The notes beneath the pieces are model-generated. The model had not been told where the DNA came from, made no database searches, and worked only from the letters and a program-made list of their open reading frames with translations. From positions 187 to 53,601 of the forward strand of contig NZ_KB893062.1 of the NCBI RefSeq assembly GCF_000373985.1: a stretch of DNA of 53,415 bases, written 5' to 3'. Below are positions 17,102 to 26,518 of this stretch, piece by piece. Positions within the stretch are counted from its first letter, which is position 1. Every line of letters starts with the position of its first letter. Source of the DNA: Desulfobacter curvatus DSM 3379. Its GTDB lineage: Bacteria; Desulfobacterota; Desulfobacteria; Desulfobacterales; Desulfobacteraceae. The translations under genes and the position numbers were made by a program.

Positions 17102-18320
17102 TTATCGACCGGAAAGAAAAGGAAATCGGATGGTAAACAAGGCCCCGTTTGCCTGGCCCCTGTCTGGGGTAATGGTCCCGCCGTAATCCTTGATGATGCC
17201 GTAACCAATGGACAGGCCAAGGCCCGTGCCTTTGCCTGCCGCCTTGGTGGTGAAAAAGGGTTCAAATATTTTATCAGCGACATGGGGCAGGATGCCGGTG
17301 CCCGTATCTTCAATCTCAATGATCACCCATTTATCGGATACCCGTGTGGTCAAAAATATCTGTTTGGCAAGTTCAGGCGTCCGGTCTTTTTGTTCAAATT
17401 GCTCAAACCGTTCTTCAATGGCGTCCCTGGCATTGATCAGCAGGTTGATGAACACCTGTTCCAGGCAGTTTTCATCGGCCAATATCATGGGCAGAACATT
17501 ATCCAAATTCTGCACCACCTCAATTTGCCGTAGCGAAAGCTGCTCTCTAAAGAGATCACAGGCCTTGACCAGGGCCCTGTTCACATTGGTTTCTTCCTTG
17601 GCGGCATCAGATTTTCTGCCGAATTCGCGCAGATGGTTAATGATTTTTTCTACCCGGTTCACCTGGCCGTCAATCTCCTCGGTCATGGTGGCCATGATCT
17701 CATCCGGAATCGGCTCATTGGCCTTGACCTTTCGCATGATATAGTTGGAAGCGCTCTTGATAACAGACAACGGCTGATTCAGTTCATGGGCAACACCGGT
17801 GGCCATCTCTCCCAAGGTAGCCATTTTGCCGGCCTGAATCAGCTGCTGCTCGGTAATGAGCTGTTCGGTGATATCCACAGAAATTTCCATCACCCTTTTG
17901 ACCTTACCGTCAGCCCCGGTGATGGGTGCGGTTCTCAATGTCCAATAGCAAATTTGTCCGTTTTTTGTGACACCGCTTTGTTCGCTGTTATGGGGTTTGC
18001 CGTCCCGGAATGTCTCCAAGACAGGACAGTTGTCGCAGGGTTCGGACCTGTTTTTGTATGCGTAGTAGCATAAATCCCCCGATCCTGGGATGAAAGCGTT
18101 CCCCAAATTCCCTGTTGAACTGAACCAGTTCAAGGGCTTCATTCTGGACCGTAATCAGGCAGGGCACTGACTCAAACAGCCGCTGGTATTCCCTGCGCTG
18201 CTCATCAAGCACTTGCTCTTTGACCTTAATCTTCTTGGTAAGCTCACCTATCTCCCCGTAAGGAAGGCCTAACGCCCGGACCAATCGGTGGGCAAGGCTC
18301 TCTTTGAATTGTCTAAACAA
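17102..18320 (-). pseudogene. PAS histidine kinase, broken by a one-base frameshift
   Basis: The kinase part is intact in one frame: phosphoacceptor box GVAHELNQPLSVIKSAS, N box LINARDAIEE, and G boxes DTGTGILPHV and GKGTGLGLSIGYGI. The N-terminal part (coiled coil EIGELTKKIKVKEQVLDEQR and PAS start RLFESVPCLITVQNEALEL) lies in another frame. The switch falls at a run of five C (18076-18080, five G in the gene); removing one G joins the halves. The PAS carries an EPCDNCPV cysteine motif. The start is inferred as a TTG at 18320, overlapping the end of the upstream kinase gene; no ATG fits. A sequencing error is as likely as real decay. Confidence 0.85.
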
Positions 18321-19413
18321 GCTTGTTAAACTCAAGGACAAAGCAGGTACCTTTTTCAGAAGTGTCCGCCACCCGGATATCACCGCCGTGGCTTCGCATG
18401 ATGCCGTATACGGTGGAAAGGCCCAAGCCCACCCCATGTCCCTCATCTTTGGTGGAGAAAAAGGGTTCGAATATATGGGGGAGAACCTTCTGGCTGATGC
18501 CTTTGCCCGAATCTTTCACATGGATAAAGACCTGTTGTTTGCCGGAATCAAACCCTGCGGTAAGCCACACCTGCCCCGGGCCGTCTATGGCATCCATGGC
18601 ATTGAACATCAGGTTAATGAGGCACTGCTGGATCTGGTTGGCATCCGCCAGAATGTTCGGGATGCTATCTTCAATATCCACATGCAGTTGGATATTCTGG
18701 AGTTCGAATTTGTGATTGCTGATTTTTACGCACCGCTCTACCAGATCTTTGACCTGGACAGGACCGTAGGAAATGGGGGCTTTGCGTGAAAAGGTCAAAA
18801 GATTGGAAAGAATGTCCGAACACCGGCTGATTTCAGAGATGGCAATATCCAAAAAGCTTGAGAATTTGTCCTGTTTCTCTACTATCTGACCCTTGTCAAG
18901 CAGTTTGGCCATCAGCCTCAAATAATTAAGAATCCCGGACAAAGGGTTGTTGATCTCATGCACCACGCTGGCAGCAAGTTTACCCAAAGACATAATCTTG
19001 TCCTGGTGCAACGTCTTTTCCTGATCCGCCATCTCCCGTTCCATGCGGCGCATCTCGCGCAGATCCCTGACACAGAACAGCAAACCGTTGTCATCGCCGG
19101 CATCGGACATGACAGTGGCCGACACCCGGACCGGAATCTGATGCCCCTTGCCGGACTGCATCACGGCCTCTATCATATTGATCCGGTCCTTGCCCCCGTA
19201 CCGCTCGCTTTTAAGGGCCTCAACAATCCGTTCATTTTCTCCGGCCGGCATCAGATCTTTCATCTTCTTTTTCCCCACCACCTGGGCTGCCGTGTACCCA
19301 AACATCTCCTGGGCTGCGGGGTTAATAATCCTGATGAACTCATCCATTCCGCAGGCAATGATGCCGTTCATGGAGCGGTTGATAATCTGCTCCTGGAATT
19401 TATACTTTTTCAT
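18313..19413 (-). CDS. PAS-containing sensor histidine kinase
   Basis: A PAS domain spans about residues 8-125 (IINRSMNGIIACGMDEFIRI, FGYTAAQVVGKKKM). The HisKA domain follows with VVHEINNPLSGILNYL, then the HATPase with LINLMFNAMDAIDGPG, DSGKGISQKVL and HGVGLGLSTVYGI. No membrane segment is visible, so it is a soluble kinase. Its ATG overlaps the stop of the Usp-receiver-Usp gene (TGATG), which strongly suggests that these proteins act together. The alternative TTG start one codon upstream is less likely. The probable partner is the receiver domain in that fusion protein. Confidence 0.92.
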   Translation of the reverse strand: MKKYKFQEQIINRSMNGIIACGMDEFIRIINPAAQEMFGYTAAQVVGKKKMKDLMPAGENERIVEALKSERYGGKDRINMIEAVMQSGKGHQIPVRVSATVMSDAGDDNGLLFCVRDLREMRRMEREMADQEKTLHQDKIMSLGKLAASVVHEINNPLSGILNYLRLMAKLLDKGQIVEKQDKFSSFLDIAISEISRCSDILSNLLTFSRKAPISYGPVQVKDLVERCVKISNHKFELQNIQLHVDIEDSIPNILADANQIQQCLINLMFNAMDAIDGPGQVWLTAGFDSGKQQVFIHVKDSGKGISQKVLPHIFEPFFSTKDEGHGVGLGLSTVYGIMRSHGGDIRVADTSEKGTCFVLEFNKLV

Positions 19414-20726
19414 CAAATAGCCGGTTTGGGAACAAAATCCCGGTTAATACTCAGTACCGGACAAAACGCCCCGCCCGCCACCTTAATGACCGTGGAACCG
19501 AGCACCGCTTTTTCCGGGTCCTTCTCCTTGGAATGGTGGGCCATGACAATCAGATCGGCATGACAAATTCTGGCAAACTTCAGGATCTCCACATGGGGGG
19601 CACCTTCCCAGGCGTCTATGGTATAGCCCACCACCCCGGCAAGCTTTGTTCCAAACAGGGACTTCATCTTTTCAACGGCCTCTTGAATTTGGGCTTCAAT
19701 TTTTTCTGCAGATGGATATTCATCATTTTCCAGCAGGGGCATAGCATAAAAAATATGAAGTGAGGCGTTGTAAAACTTCGCAATTTCAAAGGCATAGTTA
19801 AAGGCGCAAAGGGCGGGCTCAGAAAAATCCATGGCCAGGACAATGTTCTGAAAGGCCATTCTAAGGCGGCCCCGGATCATTTCATAATCCTGGTGGATCT
19901 TCATCACCGTGGGAATGAGCAAATCCGGATCAAAGGGTTTGACCAGGTAATCCAGGGCACCTGTTTTCATGGCGCTCAACGCCGTATCAATGGTAGCATA
20001 GGCTGTCATCATAACCACGGCCATGGCCGGATAGTTTTGTTTTACCCGGGTCAAAAGGGTCACCCCGTCCATCTCCGGCATCTTGATATCCGTAAGCATG
20101 AGCTGGTATTGTTTTTTCCCAAGCATTTCAAGGGCTGCAGGGCCTGATTCCGCCATGTCTGCATAAAAGCCCTCTTCCTCCAGCCATTCCCTTAAGGAAT
20201 CGCGCATGGACAGTTCATCATCAACAATGAGGATTGAAAAATTTTTCCGGTCCTGTTCCGACAACACCACGTCATCCACCGGGAAAATCGGCGGCACATC
20301 CGGGGGAACAATCATCACGGGGCATCTGGCCTTTAAACTCACCTTTTGCAGGGTGGAACCGGTCAGCCCCCAGATCCTGGGCTGGTTTTCCGCCACCCTG
20401 TGGGGACCCATGACAATGAGGTCCACATTTTTTTTCCGGGCAAACCGTAAAATTTCGTCCTGGGGAATGCCCGGCACCACCTGGACTTCGTAATTTTTAA
20501 TTTTTGACAATTGGGGCGAGAAATAGTCTTCCAGCTCTTTTTTCACCTCTTCCACCTTGCCGCTGGGCAACAGGTACCGAATGGCGCTCCACCCCTCCTC
20601 GGGCAGGCCATAGGCGTGAAAGATAAACAGCTTCGACCGGCTGGGCCTTGCCAGGGCAAAGGATAAATTAGACGCACCCTTGCTTTCATCTGCAGGTGTT
20701 GTTGCCAGTAAAATTTTACTAAACAT
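19413..20726 (-). CDS. Usp - receiver - Usp fusion response regulator
   Basis: Three domains are visible. A universal stress protein domain covers about residues 1-150 (FSKILLATTPADESKGASN, VDLIVMGPHR, GSTLQKVSLKARCPVMIVPP). A receiver domain covers about 165-285 (ILIVDDELSMRDSLREWLEE, phospho-Asp in LMLTDIKMPEMDG, MMTAYATIDTALSAM, DYLVKPFDPD). A second Usp domain follows (NIVLAMDFSEPALCAFNYAF, ICHADLIVMAHHS, GSTVIKVAGGAFCPVLSI). No DNA-binding domain is present, so output is not direct transcription. The start at 20726 is chosen because AAAGGAG lies seven bases upstream; an ATG six bases earlier lies too close to it. It heads an operon with two histidine kinases. Confidence 0.92.
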   Translation of the reverse strand: MFSKILLATTPADESKGASNLSFALARPSRSKLFIFHAYGLPEEGWSAIRYLLPSGKVEEVKKELEDYFSPQLSKIKNYEVQVVPGIPQDEILRFARKKNVDLIVMGPHRVAENQPRIWGLTGSTLQKVSLKARCPVMIVPPDVPPIFPVDDVVLSEQDRKNFSILIVDDELSMRDSLREWLEEEGFYADMAESGPAALEMLGKKQYQLMLTDIKMPEMDGVTLLTRVKQNYPAMAVVMMTAYATIDTALSAMKTGALDYLVKPFDPDLLIPTVMKIHQDYEMIRGRLRMAFQNIVLAMDFSEPALCAFNYAFEIAKFYNASLHIFYAMPLLENDEYPSAEKIEAQIQEAVEKMKSLFGTKLAGVVGYTIDAWEGAPHVEILKFARICHADLIVMAHHSKEKDPEKAVLGSTVIKVAGGAFCPVLSINRDFVPKPAI

Positions 20727-21074
20727 AACCATTCTCCTTTTACAAAAGCCTTGCGACAAGCTGTCGACTACAAATGGTAGCGGGTCAAGCAGTGGGTAAA
20801 TCATTCACCGGGCAACTTTATAGCAGGACACAAATATTAGGTCCAAAACGAAAAAGATAGATTTAATCTTTACTTCACTATATCGAGTTGAAAAGATTTG
20901 TGTCAAGGGGATTTCCCCGGGTATCAGCCCATTTGACAGGTCATGCAGCCAAGAGACGGTTCTTTCGGCACATGACACACAATCCGCCGAAACAAGTGAA
21001 AAAATTTAGAATACCGGTAAACAAAACCGGACAGATATCATGGTTTTGTCATCTTTTTTTAATCAAATGCAGAT
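20727..21074. other. AT-rich intergenic region between signalling operon and flagellin
   Basis: No gene is supported here. A 66-codon plus frame at 20888-21088 has no ribosome site and low-complexity basic composition. The region must contain the promoter of the minus-strand Usp/kinase operon, but I see no clear consensus. Confidence 0.35.
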
Positions 21075-21102
21075 TCAAGTTTCTTTGAACAAGTGCCGAT
21101 TT
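21075..21102 (+). promoter_or_regulatory. Sigma-28 type flagellar promoter
   Basis: TCAAGTTT and GCCGATTT are spaced by twelve bases. They resemble the flagellar sigma-28 consensus (TAAAGTTT, about 11 bases, GCCGATAA). It would start transcription about 110 bases before the flagellin ATG. Confidence 0.55.
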
Positions 21103-21219
21103 AAATGATTCGAAAAAGATTAAAAAGAAAAATTTTACATTGAATTTACATATATCCTGCTGTATTATTTAGACATTATCATATAGATAATGCAACACTA
21201 TCAAAAGCGGGGAGGTCCC

Positions 21220-22020
21220 ATGAAACTTACCATCAACCAAAACCCAACGGCATTACTCGCCGCAAAAATGCTTGAAAAGACCAACACCGGGTTGACGAAC
21301 TCCCTGGAACGAATCGCAACGGGCAGAAAAATCAACTCGGCGGCAGACGATGCCGCCGGCATGACCATTGCCAACAGCTTGAGAAGTCAATCTCTGGCGG
21401 CCGGCCAGGACATTCAGAATTTTAACGACAACGTCTCCATCACCCAAACCGCTGACGGCGCGTTGGGACAGATCACCGATCTGCTCCGGGATATCAGAAC
21501 CCAGGCAGTGGATGCTGCAGGCGGGAGTCATTCCCAGGAGAGCCTGAACGCCATCCAGTCTAATATTCAAGGTTCTCTGGATGCCATTGATGATATTGTA
21601 GACACGACATCCTATAACGGACAAAATCTTTTGGACGGTGATTTCAACAGAAACGGATTTTCAATCTCGTCCGCGTATACATCAACCCTTGGCTCCCAGG
21701 AAACAGGCTTTTTGTCCGACATTGATATCACCACTCCGGAAGGAGCCCAAAAAGCCCTTGAAACCCTGGACCTTGCTATAGACCAGGTTGGCCGGAACCG
21801 GTCCTCGGTGGGTGCCACCCAGAACCAGTACACTTCGGATATCAATAACCTATCCACCACCCGGATCAACCAGATGGCCTCAGAATCTGAAATCAGGGAT
21901 GTAGACATTGCAGAAGAAAGCATCATTCTAAACCAAATGAAACTGCTTAGGGATGCGAACATCTATGCCTTGAATAAATCCAATGATGCCCAAAATAACC
22001 TAGTGAACCTGCTGGGATAA
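21220..22020 (+). CDS. fliC: Flagellin
   Basis: This is the filament subunit, secreted through the flagellar export apparatus. It has 266 residues with the conserved N-terminal coiled coil (NTGLTNSLERIATGRKINSA, then ADDAAGMTIANSLRSQ) and C-terminal coiled coil (INQMASESEIRDVDIAEES, NQMKLLRDANIYALNKSND). The surface-exposed middle region is very short (about residues 140-190), so this is a minimal flagellin. Start at 21220, after GGGGAGG. No other flagellar gene is in the window. A sigma-28 type promoter lies upstream. Confidence 0.95.
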   Translation: MKLTINQNPTALLAAKMLEKTNTGLTNSLERIATGRKINSAADDAAGMTIANSLRSQSLAAGQDIQNFNDNVSITQTADGALGQITDLLRDIRTQAVDAAGGSHSQESLNAIQSNIQGSLDAIDDIVDTTSYNGQNLLDGDFNRNGFSISSAYTSTLGSQETGFLSDIDITTPEGAQKALETLDLAIDQVGRNRSSVGATQNQYTSDINNLSTTRINQMASESEIRDVDIAEESIILNQMKLLRDANIYALNKSNDAQNNLVNLLG

Positions 22021-22059
22021 TTTGATTCTTGACAACAACATTGACGTTAGGGAGAACAC

Positions 22060-22677
22060 ATGAAAAAAGAAATACCTGCACTGATGCTGGGAATGATGGT
22101 TGTTTTCGCAGTGATATTATCCGGTTGCGGAGGCGGTAGTTACAAGTCCCAAACTTTGGAACAGGCACCAAACGTTCCCACCATTGAGAACGCTACAATT
22201 GAGTTGGTCCAAAAAGAAGCGCCTCTCAGCGCAGGTCCATATGCAACGGTTATTATAAACAACTTCCAAGCCTCTGATGAGTTCAGGCGCGATTATGCGG
22301 ACGCCTTGAATTATTTCCAGCTCTCCCTGGTCAGCAATCTTAAAAGCAAAAATCTGTTTAAGCGTATCGTTGAATCCAACAGTGCCGTACCTGCGGGCAA
22401 TTCACTTGTTGTGGAAGGTAAAATCCTGGATATGCGCATTGCCAGTTCCGGTGCACGTATATGGGCAGGGGCCATGGCGGGGTCTTCCTACATGGTTGTC
22501 TACCTGAAACTTAAAGATGCCGCTCTGGGCAACATTGTCCAGGAAAAGATCATATCCACTTCCAACAATGCTTTTGCTGCGGCATGGTCCGGCGGCAGCA
22601 ATGATCAATCGCTGCCCATGGACATGGGGAAAATTATCAGTGAATATCTGGCCACAGTAATTCCCGCTCAAAAATAG
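22060..22677 (+). CDS. DUF4410 lipoprotein
   Basis: This 205-residue exported protein has a lipobox (ILSGCGGG, lipidated Cys at about residue 25). The mature part resembles DUF4410: YATVIINNFQASDEFRRDY, LSLVSNLKSKNLFKRI, LVVEGKILDMRIASSGARI. Members are outer-membrane-associated lipoproteins of unknown function. It lies 39 bases after the flagellin gene and shares its terminator, but a functional tie to the flagellum is not implied. Confidence 0.75.
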   Translation: MKKEIPALMLGMMVVFAVILSGCGGGSYKSQTLEQAPNVPTIENATIELVQKEAPLSAGPYATVIINNFQASDEFRRDYADALNYFQLSLVSNLKSKNLFKRIVESNSAVPAGNSLVVEGKILDMRIASSGARIWAGAMAGSSYMVVYLKLKDAALGNIVQEKIISTSNNAFAAAWSGGSNDQSLPMDMGKIISEYLATVIPAQK

Positions 22678-22722
22678 CAACGGAAGCCCGGAACACGTTC
22701 CGGCGTCCGAACAACCAGACCA

Positions 22723-22759
22723 AAAACAGACTGGAAAAATTAATTTTCCAGTCTGTTTT
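22723..22759. terminator. Bidirectional intrinsic terminator
   Basis: A perfect 16 bp stem (AAAACAGACTGGAAAA with its complement) and a five-base loop lie between the convergent lipoprotein and transglutaminase genes. T-runs follow on the plus side and, as A-runs, on the minus side, so it can stop transcription both ways. Confidence 0.9.
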
Positions 22760-22795
22760 ATTTTTGATTAGAACCCCGTCAAGCTGTGAGCCCTG

Positions 22796-23668
22796 TTACT
22801 GCTGCTCCACATCTACAGCCACCTGGAGACGGTGGTTGCCGCCGCCAAGCACCGTGCCCCGGACCGGGGTGACATCCCCATAATCCCGGCCCCATGCCAG
22901 TGTAATATGCTGATCAATGGGCATAACATCGTTGGTGGGGTCCATATCCACCCACCCAACACCCGGGATATAAATGGAGAACCAGGCATGGGAGGCATCA
23001 GCACCCACCAGTTTTGGTTTTCCGGGCGGGGGCTGGGTGTTCAGATAACCGCTGACATACCGGGCAGCAAGCCCCATGGCCCGAAGGCAGGCAATGCCCA
23101 CATGGGCAAAGTCCTGACACACCCCCCGTTTTATTTCAAAAGCCTTGGAAAGGGGTGTAGATGTAGAGGTGGCATTGGGGTCGTAGGCGAATTCGGTAAA
23201 AATCCTGTGGGTCAAATCAAGGGCGGCGCGAAGTACCGGGGTGCCCGGCGCAAATATTTCAGCAGCCCATTGTGCAACCGCTCTATCGGGCTGGATCATG
23301 GGAGAGGCAAAAATAAATTCAAAGGCTTCCAGATCCCTAACCGTTTCATACCGCATCATCGTCTCTTTCACCTGTTCCCAGGGAGGGGTCTGATCCGGCA
23401 CCAGCCGGGCTGCCGGATGAAGCGCGACCTCGGCCTCAGCCAGGATATCAAGCTCGGAATGGGGGCTTTCCAGACAAATATTGACCACGGTATTACCAAA
23501 ATAATCCTGGCGCATGGACCGTGCAGACGGTTCCGGTTTCAGAGAAACCCGGCTGTAGGTACAGGTCTGGTATTCTGAATTCCTGGGTATCAGCACCAGT
23601 TCACTATGGGACAGCGAGGCAGGCGACTCATATTGGTAATGGGTCCGGTGGCTGATTTTATATTTCAT
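22796..23668 (-). CDS. Transglutaminase-like cysteine protease/amidase
   Basis: This 290-residue protein has an N-terminal bacterial transglutaminase-like domain (YKISHRTHYQYESPASLSHS). The papain-like core carries the triad Cys in KRGVCQDFAHVGIACLR, His in DASHAWFSIYIPG and Asp in WVDMDPTNDV. Such proteins hydrolyse or form amide bonds. It overlaps the upstream ATP-grasp/alpha-E gene by 11 bases, and these two families are known to occur together in a predicted peptide-synthesis/modification system. The substrate is not known. Confidence 0.9.
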   Translation of the reverse strand: MKYKISHRTHYQYESPASLSHSELVLIPRNSEYQTCTYSRVSLKPEPSARSMRQDYFGNTVVNICLESPHSELDILAEAEVALHPAARLVPDQTPPWEQVKETMMRYETVRDLEAFEFIFASPMIQPDRAVAQWAAEIFAPGTPVLRAALDLTHRIFTEFAYDPNATSTSTPLSKAFEIKRGVCQDFAHVGIACLRAMGLAARYVSGYLNTQPPPGKPKLVGADASHAWFSIYIPGVGWVDMDPTNDVMPIDQHITLAWGRDYGDVTPVRGTVLGGGNHRLQVAVDVEQQ

Positions 23669-26321
23669 TGTTCACCATTCCGACCACAGGGATCCCCTTA
23701 TTCTCAAACTGGCCATTGAGCTGTTTTTCCGTTTCAATCCGGCTTAAGTAGTGCTGGGTGATGCTGTCGGCAAACTCTTGCAAATCATTGTTCAATTTTT
23801 CCAAAAGCGTATCCAGGTTGGGCAGCACATGCTTTTGCCCAAGTGTCATCAACTCCTGTGTGTCTGCCAGGCGCAGCCGGGTAGTGAGATCCAGAATAAT
23901 CTTTTCTTCCTTTGTCCGGAAAGGAAACGGTTGAGACCTGGGCAAATTTTCCAAGTGTACGTGAAGGGCTGCCAGCTGAAATCCCACAGATCTTGGATTT
24001 ATCTCATCCAGCAGAAGCAGGTCCACCAAGGGTTCCATGTGAATGGTGGTCCGGTACCGGGTGTGATAAGTAATGCGGCTGTCCGCGACCTCCAGCACTG
24101 CTTCAAGGTCGTTGGCGTTCGGAATCGTATGCCCCTGGATCAGACTGCTCATGACGGTTGTCATGTGAAGGGCCCGCTCAATCCGACGGCCCATGTCCAT
24201 GAACCGCCATCCCATCCCCCGGGTCATGCTTTCCAGGGCAAGGCCTGCAAAGGCAGACATGTTCAGGATAATATCGCTGAGCATTTCCAAAATCTCAGCG
24301 CTCTGATTTTTAGGATTGATCCGGACCAATCCTTTTTCAATGCGCCCAAAAATCTGCCAGGAATCATCAGAGAGTCTGTCCCTTACACGGTCTGCCACCT
24401 GGATGGCATTGTTCAGACAGTTAAGAATACTGCTTTGTATCTGAACCCCATAGATGGACCGGTATAACTCTTTTTCAATAAGGCTTACTGAAAACGAGGC
24501 ATCAGGCCGGCCAAGATCTTCAGAGATAATTTTCAAATTGGCCATGGCTCTGAGAAAAAACGGCATTTCACTGACCTTGTCCAGTTGGGTTTCGCTGTGC
24601 ACCCGCATCAAAACGCTTCGAATCACCCGCAGCATCCCCTCTGTACGTTCCATGTACCGCCCCAGCCACAGCATGTTATCAGCCACCCGGCTGGGCAAAT
24701 CACTTCCCCTGTGAATTTCAAAGGGGGTGGAAAACCGGTGAAGCATGCTTTTGAATTCTGTGGGCCGCTCGGACAGGCACCATACATCTTTAGCCCCCTG
24801 CCCTTTTCCCCGGGTACCGGACAGAACAAGGGCCTCCGGGTCATTTGCCACCCGGGCCAGCCCGCCGGACATAACAGCAGTTTCCACCTGGTCGGAAATT
24901 TTTGCAGCCGCTGTGACGGCATTCTCCGTAATGGAAGAAGAGAACATACGCACAGCCGTGTACCTGTTTTTTACCCCCTGTTCGGACCAGACCGGTACGG
25001 TAAACGGTTCAACCGGATAGCGTCCTGCCCAGGCATAGGGCGTGGCCTGAATAGCTGTGATCAATTCTTGTTTTTTAGGACCGGTCAGGGACCGGGTATG
25101 CACCACCTGGGTGTGGGCCGGGCTAAATGCACTATAAAGGGTTATGGGCCGGGCACCGCTTTTTATCTCTTCCACCACCCGATGCTGAGTCTCCGGTATT
25201 CCCAACCAGAATGAATCCGTATTTTCAAGGATCAGGGGCTCACCCAGAATATCCCGGCATAACTCCGGCATCAGGGCAAACAAACCCGGAGACTCAAGCA
25301 CACCGGATCCAAGCGAATTGCTTATGGCCACATTGCCTGCCCTAACCGCCTGAACCAAACCGGGGATACCCGGAAATGCCTGGCTTGTGCCCAGCAGGGG
25401 ATCACAGGTATAATCCGGAATTTGACGCAAAATAACATCCACCCGCTGGAGTCCACCCAGGGTCTTGAGAAACACCCAATCCCCTCTGGTAGTTAAGTCA
25501 TTGGCCTCCACCAGAGTATAGCCCAGATACCTTGCCAGAAAAACCTGCTCAAAATAATGGGTACCGGAAGGGCCTTCACAGAGCATTACGATGCGGGGCT
25601 CCTGCTGTCTTTGACCCGAAATTTCCATCAAAGACAAATTCAAATACTTAAAAAAAGGGGCCAGGCGCTGGACTTTTCTATAGTGAAACATTCTGGGCAG
25701 AATCCGGGTGAGGATCACGCGGTTTTCCAGGGCATACCCGGTTCCGGCCGGCGCCTGGGTGCCATGGGACGCCACCTGCCAGCGGCCATCGGCCAGGCAA
25801 ATGAGATCCGAAGAAAAAAGGTGATGATCCGGGGTAACGCGATCCGGACCAAACCGGCACTGACGAAGAAATCCTGGATTGCCAAATATCAGCTCCGCAG
25901 GAATTAACCGGTTTCTGATAAAATCCTGGCGGCCGTAGATGTCTTTAAAAATCAAAGCCAAAAGTTTTGTACGCTGCTGGATGCCGTGCTCAAGGGTCTG
26001 CCAGGTATGGCTTGAAATGGGCAAAGGGATGGGATCAAGGGCCCAGGGCCGTTCTGTGGCGGTTTTCGGATTGAAAACATTGTAGGCAGATCCGTGCTCG
26101 TGAATAATCTGCCGCGCTTTTTTCCAGCGCTGGGACAGCTCTGCGGTTCCCAGACTGTTAAGATATTTTGCCAGTCCGTCCCAAGGGGGCTGCATCTTTC
26201 CGCTGCTTAGATCAACAGCGGTACTCCGGTTTAATATATCCGTGGTAAAAACCGGGATAACAGGTTTGGCCCCGGACGGTCCCGGGTCATCCCCGGGGAT
26301 GGGTTCATTGGTCGGACGCAT
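23658..26321 (-). CDS. Circularly permuted ATP-grasp / alpha-E fusion protein
   Basis: Residues about 40-510 form the circularly permuted ATP-grasp region (DUF404/DUF407), with RILPRMFHYRKVQRLAPFFK, VMLCEGPSGTHYFEQVFLA, YTLVEANDLTTRGDWVFLKT and AVRAGNVAISNSLGSGVLES. Residues about 535-870 form the helical alpha-E domain (DUF403), which opens with PSRVADNMLWLGRYMERTEG. The two are usually separate genes; here they are fused in one 887-residue protein. It is predicted to ligate an amino acid or peptide through an acyl phosphate, with the neighbouring transglutaminase acting on the product. Its promoter region (26322-26485) is AT-rich with no distinctive site. Confidence 0.88.
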   Translation of the reverse strand: MRPTNEPIPGDDPGPSGAKPVIPVFTTDILNRSTAVDLSSGKMQPPWDGLAKYLNSLGTAELSQRWKKARQIIHEHGSAYNVFNPKTATERPWALDPIPLPISSHTWQTLEHGIQQRTKLLALIFKDIYGRQDFIRNRLIPAELIFGNPGFLRQCRFGPDRVTPDHHLFSSDLICLADGRWQVASHGTQAPAGTGYALENRVILTRILPRMFHYRKVQRLAPFFKYLNLSLMEISGQRQQEPRIVMLCEGPSGTHYFEQVFLARYLGYTLVEANDLTTRGDWVFLKTLGGLQRVDVILRQIPDYTCDPLLGTSQAFPGIPGLVQAVRAGNVAISNSLGSGVLESPGLFALMPELCRDILGEPLILENTDSFWLGIPETQHRVVEEIKSGARPITLYSAFSPAHTQVVHTRSLTGPKKQELITAIQATPYAWAGRYPVEPFTVPVWSEQGVKNRYTAVRMFSSSITENAVTAAAKISDQVETAVMSGGLARVANDPEALVLSGTRGKGQGAKDVWCLSERPTEFKSMLHRFSTPFEIHRGSDLPSRVADNMLWLGRYMERTEGMLRVIRSVLMRVHSETQLDKVSEMPFFLRAMANLKIISEDLGRPDASFSVSLIEKELYRSIYGVQIQSSILNCLNNAIQVADRVRDRLSDDSWQIFGRIEKGLVRINPKNQSAEILEMLSDIILNMSAFAGLALESMTRGMGWRFMDMGRRIERALHMTTVMSSLIQGHTIPNANDLEAVLEVADSRITYHTRYRTTIHMEPLVDLLLLDEINPRSVGFQLAALHVHLENLPRSQPFPFRTKEEKIILDLTTRLRLADTQELMTLGQKHVLPNLDTLLEKLNNDLQEFADSITQHYLSRIETEKQLNGQFENKGIPVVGMVNNEI

Positions 26322-26485
26322 TCGGTTTTTGTCTATATCAACACTGTTCTCAACATATTCCTATCAAAGGGAATCTATCATAATCACCATAGTTCAAAAG
26401 GTATTAACCATAATTGATTCTTTCAAAAGACACAAGATTAAAAACCGGTTTTGCAGGGTAATCCTAATCAAAGGGTCTATAAAGC

Positions 26486-26513
26486 TTGACTTCCCATATT
26501 TTTCTCATATAAT
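26486..26513 (+). promoter_or_regulatory. Near-consensus sigma-70 promoter before the repeat array
   Basis: TTGACT and TATAAT are separated by 16 bases, pointing into the four-copy repeat array and the CBS gene. A start near 26520 would coincide with the first repeat. The TATAAT may partly belong to a degenerate repeat end (CATATAA), so overlap by chance is possible. Confidence 0.5.
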
Positions 26514-26518
26514 TTAAA

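Noticed and set aside
20888..21088. 66-codon plus-strand open frame before the flagellin
   Set aside because: No ribosome site, no recognisable domain, and it overlaps the sigma-28 type promoter region.
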